In this document: one piece after another, positions 26,890-36,500 of the stretch | Layout of the letters: each line of letters begins with the position of its first letter | Position numbering within the stretch: the first letter of the stretch is position 1 | Source: Bin55 sp965116055 | GTDB lineage: Bacteria > Pseudomonadota > Gammaproteobacteria > Pseudomonadales > Azotimanducaceae | DNA length: 64,000 nt | Direction of reading: 5' to 3' | Assembly: GCA_965116055.1 (NCBI GenBank) | Contig: OZ220466.1 | Span: 186,001 to 250,000, forward strand | The notes under the pieces: model-generated | Databases searched by the model: none | Seen by the model: the letters and a program-made list of their open reading frames with translations, nothing else | What the model was told of the DNA's origin: nothing | Made by a program: the position numbers and the translations under genes

Positions 26890-27311
26890 GTAAAAACTCC
26901 GACCGTATGGCAGCCGAACTCGCTGAACTGCATTATCGACCGGGTTCGTTCGTCGCCCCCGAGCAGCAGGGCGGCGCGGACGGCATTCGCTTCGACTACC
27001 GGATTAAGGACGGCAGTCGTGCCGGGGATACCGTAACCTTGGCAGTCGCAGTCCACGAAAACGAGGGTGAGTGGCCCGAAGTAGCCCCGCATTGGCTGTA
27101 TATCTCGCCACCGGACACTGTGCTGGCTGAGCAAGTGAGGGGGTCTCAGCCACCGGGAGCCATTGAAACCTACCAATGCGCGGAAGGGCTGGACTGGATG
27201 GCAATCAGCGCTCCCCCAAGCGATTTCTGGGATTGGATTGACACACCGGACGGGAAGAGCATGAAAACCTATCTAGATAGGCACATCAGCAGAATCTGGA
27301 GTGCACGTTGA
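26886..27311 (+). CDS. E2-like (prokaryotic UBC-fold) conjugation protein
   Basis: 141 residues, between a Ubl and an E1-JAB gene with four-base overlaps on both sides. The pattern LAVAVHENEGEWPEVAPHWL followed by YISPPD resembles the E2 strands and the YPxxPP-type turn, and the end FWDWIDTP...TYLDRHISRIW resembles the C-terminal helix of prokaryotic E2 families (Prok-E2_E). There is only one cysteine (Cys98), about 25 residues after the YISPP turn, close to where an E2 active Cys falls. So Cys98 is the predicted catalytic residue, by inference. Sequence similarity to classical E2 enzymes is weak, and a profile or structure prediction is needed to be sure. Confidence 0.7.
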   Translation: MSKNSDRMAAELAELHYRPGSFVAPEQQGGADGIRFDYRIKDGSRAGDTVTLAVAVHENEGEWPEVAPHWLYISPPDTVLAEQVRGSQPPGAIETYQCAEGLDWMAISAPPSDFWDWIDTPDGKSMKTYLDRHISRIWSAR

Positions 27312-28807
27312 GGCACCGCGTCGTCCTGCGCGAAGTGCTGCACCACCAGCTCACGAAACACCTGCTCAGCAGCCTGCGGCGCGACGAAATGCAGGAGGAA
27401 GCGTGCCTTGCACTGTGGCGCAGGGCGGACGGATTTAACCGCTACACAGGAATCCTCGGCGATATCATCCTCCCTGAAGACGGCGACCGCGACCTACACG
27501 GCAATGTTACGGTACAAGGCAGATACCTCAACCGCGTTCTGGATCGTGCACTCAAGGCTGAGACCGGTGTGGCGGTGCTTCATAGCCATCCCGGTCTAGG
27601 TTGGCAAGACCTGAGCGAGATGGACGCCGACACGGAGTGCAACATCATTGCGCCTTTCATTCGAGAAACCGGGCTGCCGTTGCTCGGACTGACGATGGGT
27701 TCGGATGGTGTTTGGAGTGCGCGCTTCTGGCAGGAGTCCGCCCGCGGTCGGATCGCGCCTGTACACTGCACAGACGTTCGGCGGGTGGGACCGCGGCATA
27801 CTGGAGCGGACTGGCATCCAGACGCATATCCACGCTACGCTCGGCGTCCCAACCTGGTGCGGACTATTGATAGCTGGGGCATTAATGCACAGGCGAAGCT
27901 GGCGCGCACACATGTTTGCGTAGTCGGCGCAGGGAGCGTCGGCTCAATCGTGCTCGAATGTCTTGCACGTACCGGGTTTGAGGAGATCACCGTCATTGAC
28001 CCGGACCTCGTTGAGGGCAAGAATCTCGACCGTCTGATCTACGCCGACCGGCACTGTCTGGGACTGTGCAAGGCGGAGGTGGCGGCGTCTCACCTTCGCT
28101 CAATTGCTACTGCGCACCGTCCAACCATTCGCCCAGTGTCGTTGTCAATCCACACTGAGAGAGCGTACCGCTTGGCCGCAGATGCCGATGTCATCGTTTG
28201 CTGTGTCGACAACGCCGAGGCACGCGACGTTCTCAATCACCTCGCCTACGCAAACTGCCTTCCATTGATTGACGGCGGTGTTCTCGTGGAATCGCGAGAA
28301 CACTTATTGTCTGCGAAGTGGCAAGCCCACTTGATTGGCCCCGATATGAAATGCCTGCGGTGCCGCGGTCAATATACCAGTAGCGATGTTCAAGATGAGC
28401 GGATGGGTTTCAGGCATCATGGTCGTTACATCAATGATGGCGTCACGGGTGGGGTGGAGCCAGGCCAGAATACGATTATGTTCTGTAGCGTTGTGGCGGC
28501 TGAGCAGACACGAATGCTTGTTCGCTACTTGATCGGCGAGGATTGGTGGCACGACGACGAGCCTGCAGCCGGGCAATGGTCATTTGAACACCGTTTCGTG
28601 GAGGCGCAAACCGAATCATTTGAACATCCAAGTCAATGCGTGGCTAGTTGTGAGTTCTCGCGCGCTCGTCTCGGGCTCGGTAAAGGTGGCAGACCTAAAT
28701 ATCTACGCGCCCAAGATCCGAAAGAAGACTGGAGGCACCGTATGATGGTTTATTACCGACGAACCCGAATGAAATTCAAACGTGCGATTGCGGGAGCTAT
28801 CACATGA
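27308..28807 (+). CDS. JAB (JAMM) protease-E1 (ThiF) fusion protein
   Basis: One 499-residue protein joining the activating and removing enzymes of the Ubl. Residues of about 30-150 form a JAB domain with VLHSHP near 91 and LSEMD behind it; the gap between the second His and Ser is eight residues, one more than the standard JAMM spacing. From about 195 a ThiF/E1 adenylation domain follows: VVGAGSVGSIVLECLARTG, then VIDPDLVEGKNLDR, DVIVCCVDNAEARDVLNHLA and PLIDGGV. One zinc-type pair CLRC is seen near 347, but the second pair of typical E1 proteins is not obvious. The catalytic Cys is uncertain (one candidate lies in IMFCSVVAAEQT). Start TTG, overlapping the E2 stop (TTGA). Fusions of this type mark bacterial Ubl systems. 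Confidence 0.88.
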   Translation: MRHRVVLREVLHHQLTKHLLSSLRRDEMQEEACLALWRRADGFNRYTGILGDIILPEDGDRDLHGNVTVQGRYLNRVLDRALKAETGVAVLHSHPGLGWQDLSEMDADTECNIIAPFIRETGLPLLGLTMGSDGVWSARFWQESARGRIAPVHCTDVRRVGPRHTGADWHPDAYPRYARRPNLVRTIDSWGINAQAKLARTHVCVVGAGSVGSIVLECLARTGFEEITVIDPDLVEGKNLDRLIYADRHCLGLCKAEVAASHLRSIATAHRPTIRPVSLSIHTERAYRLAADADVIVCCVDNAEARDVLNHLAYANCLPLIDGGVLVESREHLLSAKWQAHLIGPDMKCLRCRGQYTSSDVQDERMGFRHHGRYINDGVTGGVEPGQNTIMFCSVVAAEQTRMLVRYLIGEDWWHDDEPAAGQWSFEHRFVEAQTESFEHPSQCVASCEFSRARLGLGKGGRPKYLRAQDPKEDWRHRMMVYYRRTRMKFKRAIAGAIT

Positions 28808-28887
28808 CTCATGGTCATGCCGATCAAACTTGTGGGCAGGCAAGCATGGCTCAAGTTCCGTTAGGTGCTGGAAGTGGGGATGAATGA
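28804..28887 (+). CDS. Very small ORF overlapping the end of the JAB-E1 gene
   Basis: 27 codons starting at an ATG that overlaps the JAB-E1 stop (ATGA): MTHGHADQTCGQASMAQVPL at the start. A further open frame (28884-29087) overlaps its stop by four bases and is rich in Cys and His (CFHHCPH, ECNRC). Related operons sometimes end with a small zinc-binding protein, and these two may be its broken remains. No family match can be claimed. Confidence 0.2.
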   Translation: MTHGHADQTCGQASMAQVPLGAGSGDE

Positions 28888-29443
28888 TTGCGCATGCGGA
28901 GAATGGCGGCCACCTTTTCTGCTTTCATCATTGCCCTCATCTACTACCCTTCAATAATTCCGAGTGTAACCGGTGTCTCAACAATGTTGGCAGAAAGGGC
29001 TCTCGCGTCTCAGGTTACCCTTCCTTTCCACCCACTGCACATGGTCTCGCCGCAATGTCTCGTTCGCTGAATATTCAAGCACGCTGACCTTGACACCTTC
29101 ATAGAACTCGTCCGTCCCCCGGATGGCTCTCACTGGGCTCTCTACACTATCGTTCAGGAGCTTTTCCGCGAAGGCTCTGTTTACGTCAGCCCTAACGTGC
29201 TCAAAGCAATGGCTTGACACCATCGCATGGAGCTGCATTACCCCGTAACGCTGCCCTCCGACCTACTCCACATTCAGGAAAAGACCAGCAGCGGGCGATT
29301 GGGAAGGCCTGTCGTGCCTGCGAGGTCAAGGGTATAGCATGAATATCGGTGCCCTCGGGACCATAATTGATGCCGCCGAGCACACTCGAGTTGTCAGGAA
29401 AATTGAGATGGCTTCTGTTATGGACACCCCTTGTTTTGCTTAG
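28888..29443. other. Gap between Ubl operon and RecD-like gene, decayed coding sequence
   Basis: About 550 bp without a sure gene. A minus-strand frame at 28978-29238 (86 codons, ending RRESPFCQHC) has a protein-like composition (EKLLNDSVESPVRAIRGTDE) and could be a real small gene or the remnant of one, but no family is recognised. No transposon end or RNA gene was seen. Confidence 0.35.
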
Positions 29444-32400
29444 TCAGCTAGGGAATACGTCACTGACCAAATCGGCGATGAACTTAGTGTCGATTCCGCC
29501 GCGTTCGTCGTCACGGGTGATGATTAACGTACCTGCTTCGCCACCTCCTTCCTCGTGTGGAAGGATGCGAGCCTTGCGGTAGGCATCCAGTTTCCGGTTC
29601 CACCGAGCCTGGTAATCAGGGTTGTGGAGTAGCCCAAGGTGCTCCCAGTAATATCGTGTGCCTGTATCGTCATCCACGATCGTAAAGTCAGGATATCGTG
29701 TTCCGTCAGGCAATGGAAGAGCTGCTTCGTACTCGTATCGCTCGACACCTTGGGCAAGGAGTTCATTCGCGATGATGACCTCGGACTTGGACCGGACGAG
29801 ATCCCCGCGTTTGGTGCGGTGAATGAGTCCTTCTTCCAGAAACTTTTCCGTGCCGTCAACTTCAAATGGCATCGGATTAGGAGGGACGAAGAGATTGGTC
29901 AATCTGCGTGCGATGTCAGAGTGTTTGTCACTCGCGTATCGGCGCAGGCTCCGCAGGTCTCCCTGATGCAGCACGACGACTCGATTTTGCTGGCGCGTCA
30001 ATGCCGTGTACAGCAGCTCGCGCGACAAAGTCCAACACGGATCAGGCAACACGACGAAAGTGATCCCGAACTCGCTGCCTTGTGCCTTGTGGACAGTCAA
30101 GGCGTAAGCGAGCTCAAGCGGAGGCGATCCTTCTTCACCATCAAACTCCTTGACCTTGAAGTCATAGTCGTGGCCTGGTTGAGACGTAAACTCTACTTCC
30201 ACGATCGGAAACAGCTTCTTTTGTTTCTTGGTCTTGTAGTTGCCAACGACGAGCCCGACATCGCCGTTGGCAACATAGGATGGTCGCTTCGGCGGATATA
30301 CTCCTCGATCACTGCTGTTCTTCAGGTTGATGACCTTATCGCCGTAGATGATCCCTTGAGGGCCGATTGGAGGATGGATCTTACGGTATCGCGAATTAGT
30401 TGCTTGCGACAGCCATGTCTTGCGGAACGTCTGCTGCACTAGACGATTCAAATTCGCGACTCCATGATCCGCTCCTCGCACCGGCGATAAGATCTGCCAA
30501 CACTCAGCCTTGACTGGTGCCTCTGGAGGGTGGCTACGCCAGAAGAAGGTTCTACCATTGTATGTGGTTGCTCCTAGACTGCATTCGAAGCCTATTTCGT
30601 CATCCAAGCTGGCGAGTTTGAGCTCTCTGACGATTAACTCAAGAAGCTTCATTCGAAGATCCTCGTCATCGCTCCACGACTCGAAACTGATTTCGCCTAT
30701 CTCCTCGTTTTCGAGGCGATTCCAGATTTCGTCCGCAGCGGGATCTGGAATACCCCCGAACCAACTCGACAGTACTAAGTCGGCACGAGTCGTTCCGCGT
30801 TGTCGGCGCGGAATGGTGAGCTTCGCATAGCCGCGGCCGACCTGGGGAAAACAATGCTCAATCCCCTCTGGTTCAAGTTCCCGCACAATGTCCACGAACG
30901 GTCGACCACTCCCGATGGGAGGAAGTTGGCGCGGATCGCCGACAAGGACAAGCCGATCGACACCACTCAGAGCATCCAACAGGGCGGCGAGCTGATCCTC
31001 GGTGAGCATTGAGCACTCATCCACAATCACGGTCTGGTAATCCCGGCAACGATTCGGACTGCCGGTCATGATATATTGGCCGGTTGTGGTATCGTATCGG
31101 TTGCCATAGCGCATCAAGAACTGGGCAATCGTCAGCCCGCCAGCGATGCTTGTCTTGGTTTCGAGTTGGACGCGGGCCTTACCGGTGGGCGCCAATAGCA
31201 ATATGCCACCTCTGGCGACCTCTTTCAGTTCGCAGAGCATTTTCAGTAGCTTCGTTTTCCCAGTTCCTGCACCGCCGACCAACACGGAAAGCCTTGACGC
31301 GAAGATTTCTTTAAGAGCACCAATCTTCTCTTCACGAGCTTCAATTTCAATCTCTATATCGTCGTTATCGTCCGGGAGGTCGCCGAGAGATTTATTGACC
31401 ACAGCCCGAAAATCATGGTCGCCGTGATGGCGTTGACTCTTGGGACTCACACGCTTTTTCACGGTACGACGTATTAATTCACCCGTGTCAACAAGACGAC
31501 TGAGTTGATAGCCAGCTGTGCTGTCCGCCATGCTCACTGGCTTGACGACTCCTTCGAGCAAGCCGCCAAGTCCGGCAAGCACTTCAGGTCCTATCGGGCA
31601 GTCGGATTCAAGTGGCATACTGTCGATGTAGGTTGACAGCAAAGCACGCGGCAGTAGCGTGTGACCCTGTTCGGCGCCATGCTCAAGTGCCGCGACGACA
31701 AGCGCACGCACCCGACGTGGATCAACCTTGTCGGTGAGCCGCGAGGTCTCGGGTAGAGGGTGCGCCTTCAGCACCGCGCTGCCCGGATGCATCCCGCGGT
31801 CAATGGTCATGACGGAGATGGAATCGGGTAACGCCCGGTCGAGTTCGTATAGCAGATATGGGTTCTCAATCAACGACGCATCATCAAGACCATCGGGCCA
31901 GCCATCGGGATTGAAGAAGCGTTTCGCCTGATCGGAGGTCAAAGAGAACCGGCTGAGCAATCTCAACAACTCTTTTCGTTTCGCTGTCATGCCGCTCCAT
32001 GCACGAGCAAAGCCTTCGCCGACCAGCTCTTTTACCGAATCCGAAGCGGCTCTTGGATCTTGCATGATCCGTTCGAACGCTGGCCATGGATCTACGTTTC
32101 CATCGGCGCTGCCCTTCGCGCACTCTTCAGCGATCTCGTACGCAACTCGATTACCCCCGTCGCCAAGAAACGCCGTCAGTGCCGACCCGAAGCCTGGGAA
32201 GGGACCACGCATGCGCCACAAGCGATTGAGTTGCTTGTCCAGCCAATCTAACACCTGAGCCCACGGTCCTGAGTGCACATCTTGAATACGCTCCAGTACT
32301 TGAATGCAACTCAGCACCGACGCGATGGCTTCGTCGTGCGAGACGTGTTCTGAGCCGTAGGAAAAACTCCAGAACGCATCGTCCGGGACGAACGCCAGGA

Positions 32401-33184
32401 ATTGTTCCGGGTTGAGTCCCCGCTCACTCGCGATCTCGCTCAGTTCACGGTAGGGAAACAGAAAGCCCTCCTTGAAATCCGGTCGTATGGAGTGCTCAAC
32501 ATTGCGTTCCCATAGAACGCTGCGATGAGGAGGATTCTTCGTCGAGTATTGGTACTCGACTGGTGCATCAACTTCACGAACCAGACCCACACCAACGATA
32601 ACCCGCTTTGCAGATGCCGACAGGGGCGTGTCCTTCGCGTAAAAGAAGCAGAGCGATTCCCCACGGCGAACCGCGCCGAAAAAAGTATCAAGCATCACCA
32701 GTTGGTTTGAACGCTCTTGAATCCAGTCGGTTTTGAATCCGAGATCAGGCTCGCGGTCCGACTGGAAACCCAGGTCGTAGCGTTCCACCAACTCTGCGCT
32801 TTCCTCGGTCAGCATCCAACGAAACGGCACGCAGGCGGCACTGTACGGGCGCATTGTGTAACGCGTAGGAAGGAAGTGGCCATGCGATTCCGAGTTGCGC
32901 TCAACGTAGGGATGCCGCTTGCTGAGGGTTAGTGGGAATGGCGCCATGAAATTTGCACGCTCCGTGATACATGGCGGGAGTTGATCCGGTGACAGATCCA
33001 CAAGAGATTTACCCTTGATGCACTCCTCGGCGGCATCATCCTTATTCTCTGCGATTCTCGGCAACGCGCGGCACGCCGTATTGGCTGAGGGTCTGTTGCA
33101 GACGCTACCCGCCCAGCCCGCGTCGTGCCAAGGCACGCGAATCGAAAGGTGCCGGACTGGAAGGCGACGGGCTCCTACGATCAC
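29444..33184 (-). CDS. RecD-like SF1 helicase with nuclease-like C-terminus
   Basis: A 1,246-residue ATPase. The N-terminal part has a conserved opening (LSIRVPWHDAGWAGSVC, then LPPCITERANFMAPFPL) typical of a helicase family seen in defence islands. The middle holds VGGAGTGKTKLLKML (Walker A), TVIVDECSMLTEDQ (Walker B) and LVGDPRQLPPIGSG, and later ALTVHKAQGSEF, the RecD/UvrD-like motifs. The last 170 residues have RSKSE, RYPDFTIV and YYWEHLG, a PD-(D/E)XK-like nuclease arrangement (E, then PD, then an E after the hydrophobic strand). It is therefore probably a DNA-end-processing helicase-nuclease. It points towards the Ubl operon, ends the island and has no partner gene in reach. The start may be slightly downstream, but residues near the N-terminus are family-like. 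Confidence 0.85.
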   Translation of the reverse strand: MIVGARRLPVRHLSIRVPWHDAGWAGSVCNRPSANTACRALPRIAENKDDAAEECIKGKSLVDLSPDQLPPCITERANFMAPFPLTLSKRHPYVERNSESHGHFLPTRYTMRPYSAACVPFRWMLTEESAELVERYDLGFQSDREPDLGFKTDWIQERSNQLVMLDTFFGAVRRGESLCFFYAKDTPLSASAKRVIVGVGLVREVDAPVEYQYSTKNPPHRSVLWERNVEHSIRPDFKEGFLFPYRELSEIASERGLNPEQFLAFVPDDAFWSFSYGSEHVSHDEAIASVLSCIQVLERIQDVHSGPWAQVLDWLDKQLNRLWRMRGPFPGFGSALTAFLGDGGNRVAYEIAEECAKGSADGNVDPWPAFERIMQDPRAASDSVKELVGEGFARAWSGMTAKRKELLRLLSRFSLTSDQAKRFFNPDGWPDGLDDASLIENPYLLYELDRALPDSISVMTIDRGMHPGSAVLKAHPLPETSRLTDKVDPRRVRALVVAALEHGAEQGHTLLPRALLSTYIDSMPLESDCPIGPEVLAGLGGLLEGVVKPVSMADSTAGYQLSRLVDTGELIRRTVKKRVSPKSQRHHGDHDFRAVVNKSLGDLPDDNDDIEIEIEAREEKIGALKEIFASRLSVLVGGAGTGKTKLLKMLCELKEVARGGILLLAPTGKARVQLETKTSIAGGLTIAQFLMRYGNRYDTTTGQYIMTGSPNRCRDYQTVIVDECSMLTEDQLAALLDALSGVDRLVLVGDPRQLPPIGSGRPFVDIVRELEPEGIEHCFPQVGRGYAKLTIPRRQRGTTRADLVLSSWFGGIPDPAADEIWNRLENEEIGEISFESWSDDEDLRMKLLELIVRELKLASLDDEIGFECSLGATTYNGRTFFWRSHPPEAPVKAECWQILSPVRGADHGVANLNRLVQQTFRKTWLSQATNSRYRKIHPPIGPQGIIYGDKVINLKNSSDRGVYPPKRPSYVANGDVGLVVGNYKTKKQKKLFPIVEVEFTSQPGHDYDFKVKEFDGEEGSPPLELAYALTVHKAQGSEFGITFVVLPDPCWTLSRELLYTALTRQQNRVVVLHQGDLRSLRRYASDKHSDIARRLTNLFVPPNPMPFEVDGTEKFLEEGLIHRTKRGDLVRSKSEVIIANELLAQGVERYEYEAALPLPDGTRYPDFTIVDDDTGTRYYWEHLGLLHNPDYQARWNRKLDAYRKARILPHEEGGGEAGTLIITRDDERGGIDTKFIADLVSDVFPS

Positions 33185-33500
33185 TATACATCTCCTTCCG
33201 CAGCTTTGTATACGAACATACTACACGCGATACATCGGGAATCCACTCTGCAACTCCATCACCTTACGGGGATTGTGGGTGAAAGCAAGCAGCAACAGTT
33301 CGGAGGTTTGGGATAGCTTGACCCACTTCGTTCTGAAGATGTCGCCACCGCCTGCTTTGAGGTTTCCCTCAACTTCTTCTCCGGGTCGTTTCCGTGGCCA
33401 GGCATCTCCAACGGCAATTCATACCGACCCTTAGGGCAATCCAGTCTCGGATTCGCTCATGCAGGGACTTTGTCCAGCGTCTGGGTCATCGTCCCGAGGG
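33185..33500. other. Right edge of the defence island, possible transposase remnant
   Basis: About 315 bp. On the minus strand a short frame ends with TKWVKLSQTSELLLLAFTHN and a few more residues; the LLLAFTHN-type ending resembles the C-termini of some IS transposases, but the piece is too short to be sure. No inverted repeat or target duplication was found. Confidence 0.3.
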
Positions 33501-36500
33501 CTACGGCGAAGGAGCTTCCTCTCCCACCTTAAGATTGTGCGCTAGGACTTCGCGACCTTGACTATCGACAATCGTCATTTGCAATCCATCTATATTGAAG
33601 TAGGGTATTCGGGCCCCCCAACTTCTCTGCCTACTTTCGTCGTGCGCTGTCTGAAAAGTCTTAAGCCACTCTCGATGAAGCACCGTCCCACTCGCTATGT
33701 GAACGATTCGAAGCGCATAGTCTTCGGCTAGCGAGCTGAAACGATGTGGTTCTCTATCTATTAACCCCATTTTTCTAACTTCCCAACCATCCTCAAATGA
33801 GTAGCTTCCTACTACGAACCTACTCTTATCACTAACAGGCTCAAATTCGAACGTCATTGGCCTGGAGGGTCTTTGCCCGGCTTGCGCTGTCGAGCGCTCA
33901 ATGAGATTTTGTAACGCCTTACCGTAACTATATTGACTCGTAAAAGTATCCGGACAATACGACATGACATCATAGTAACGGTATGCTAATTGCACAAATT
34001 CTGGCGGGGCGTCACCATTGATGAACTGGCGCTGCTGCATTAACCAGCCGTTTTCTGAACCGATGTTACCCTCTGGATAGGGGAAATTCGGATCTACATT
34101 AGCGTTTTCGGCTCCGCATGCTGGCGCGTGATTAAGCCCAAAGTTATGTCCGATCTCATGCGCGAAAGTATGCGATGAGCAAGTATCGGGCCGGTCTACG
34201 GTGATGCTCACGTTAGAGTCTACGAATGCAATGCCGCATAGCGTCTCTGCCTGTTCTTTATCTGCCACCACCACACCTTTGTAGAAACTATCCCTATCCG
34301 CTTGGCTCAAAAACACTTCGAAGAGTTCGTTGAGTATGCGAGTTCCTGTTTCGCGCGACCAGGATAGATCTCGTAGATCTAATTCAGCGCCAATTGACAC
34401 ATCAGGTGTCCCGACAGGCATTAACTCGTAGATCGGTCTCGTGAACCGCTCATTACTTAAAAGGTCTGGCACACCGTGGCTCGTTCTGATTGGGATGAGT
34501 CGGAGCTTTAATTGAGGTAAAGCCACGATGCTATCCGCATCCAGTGCGAATTGAGCTAGATTGTTGCGTTCATTCGATTCTGGAAAAAGCGATTCAGGAT
34601 CAATCTCAATTTCCATATTGAGAAAATCCGAGAATGTGCGGGCAGGGAGTTCGAAAACGAACCGACTTGTATAGCGATTCGATGCCAAGCTCCTTGTTTC
34701 GACGGTACCGATCAGATCTACATTCAAAGTTTCATTTTCCGAGGTCAACCGCATAGCTAAAGGCAGCGGTTCACGCTCGCTGTGTTCAGTGCGCAGTTCG
34801 ACGAACGCTTGTCGATTGGTTCTTAGGCGTAACATGGTCGCCGTAGTATCACGTGGCGGAACCAGTGCACTCGACCATTCGTCAGCACTCGCATGAAGTT
34901 CCACGGTCGCGATCTTGGGACCTTGATAGAGCTGGGCGATGATGCGCGTGAGATCCTCGCCAAAACAATCAATCTGCCACGGCAAAGATCGCTTCGCAGT
35001 CCCTGCTACGATCTGCACTTCAATCAAAACCGTGCGACGCGACGTGCAGACATACCGCAGCGTCGCAGTGGCCGAGTTTCCTGACGCGATCACACCTTCG
35101 GCATGACGAATTTGCAGACCGGGGGTTGGCGAACTGATTTCGTACCGAACTTCGCGATTGACGGACGCAGACCGTAACTCCCATACCATATCCGAAATAA
35201 CGCTATCACCGAGCGGAACTGCGGTAGAAACAGGCGCTACAACAATCGCAATAGAATCGACCGTACAGGTCACTTGCCATGTCGTACTAGCGCGCGATTG
35301 ACCTGCCTGCACCTGTAAATCAAACTGAAATTGACCGACTTCACGACAAGAGTACGTGAGGTCATGAGCGACGATCTCGCCTGGTGTGACAGACCCCCGG
35401 GGGTTGCTCACAACTGCAGAGGAAGTGTCTAGCTCGACTACGTATTCGAGGGTATTCGTTGACGGCGCCTCCGATGCCAGCTGCCATCGAATGTGTGTTG
35501 ATGCAGTTTCTCCAACGCCTGCTACCGACGCTACTGACGGCGCCTCAATAAACTCGATCGCGCCGGCTGTGCAATGTACCTCCCACCCCAATGTCTTGTC
35601 AGCGCTGCCCACTGAGATTTGAAAATGAGCTAGATACCGACCAACTTCTTGACAAGTGAATGTAAAGTCGGTTGATACGATCTCGTCCAAATTCGCTTGT
35701 CCACTCTTCGTAACCACGGCAAGGGCATCGGAAATTGATCGGATTTGATAGTCAAAAATCCTCGAGTCGTTATGCGTTGATTCGATACGCCATTGAACTG
35801 TTCCCTGTACGGTCGCGCCGATAGCGGCCGTAACGGCGACCGGAGGGATTTCTATAAAAACTGATTCTTCGCTACATACGACGGTCCAGTTTTGCTCTAA
35901 CAGTGCATTTCCAGCCTCAATCAAGATATGCGTTGTCACCGTCCCTACCTCATTACATTGGTATGTAATCCGTCTGCTAACTATCGTATCGCTATTTGTC
36001 GTTCCTTCCTCACGGCTAATCTCGGTATCGTCAATGGAGTGTACCAGTGAGAAATCGAACGAGCGCGGGAGCGCCGCGCTTGAGCGAACCTGCCACTGCA
36101 AATCCAGCTGCGCGACCAACCCCACTGAGATAACAGTTCTAGGCGACGGCTTCATCACAAATTCAATCTGTTCTTGCGTACACTCAATACGCCAGGATAG
36201 CTCCTCGCTAGCGCTGCCTACTTCAATCGTGAAAGGGACGAGTACTTCGCCTTCGGCTTCACATGCGTAGTTCAGTTCCGTCTCAATCAAACTGCCAGGC
36301 AACGCGCGACCAACACTCGGATTTATCTGCAATGTGCTTTCCGTTGAAGTAATCAAGTAATCGAACCATCGAGTCTGATCACCCGAAGTCTCAATCTGCC
36401 ATACGAAGGTCGACGAAGCTTGATAGCCGACCGAAACTGATGAGTTCATCGGAATGCGTTCAAAAGTCACCATTTCTTCAGTACAAACCACGGACCAGAC

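Noticed and set aside
26511..27176. 221-codon minus-strand frame opposite the Ubl and E2 genes
   Set aside because: It overlaps the XRE promoter and two well-supported genes and has no motif.
33185..33500. Complete insertion sequence at the right island edge
   Set aside because: Only a short transposase-like ending; no inverted repeats or target duplication.
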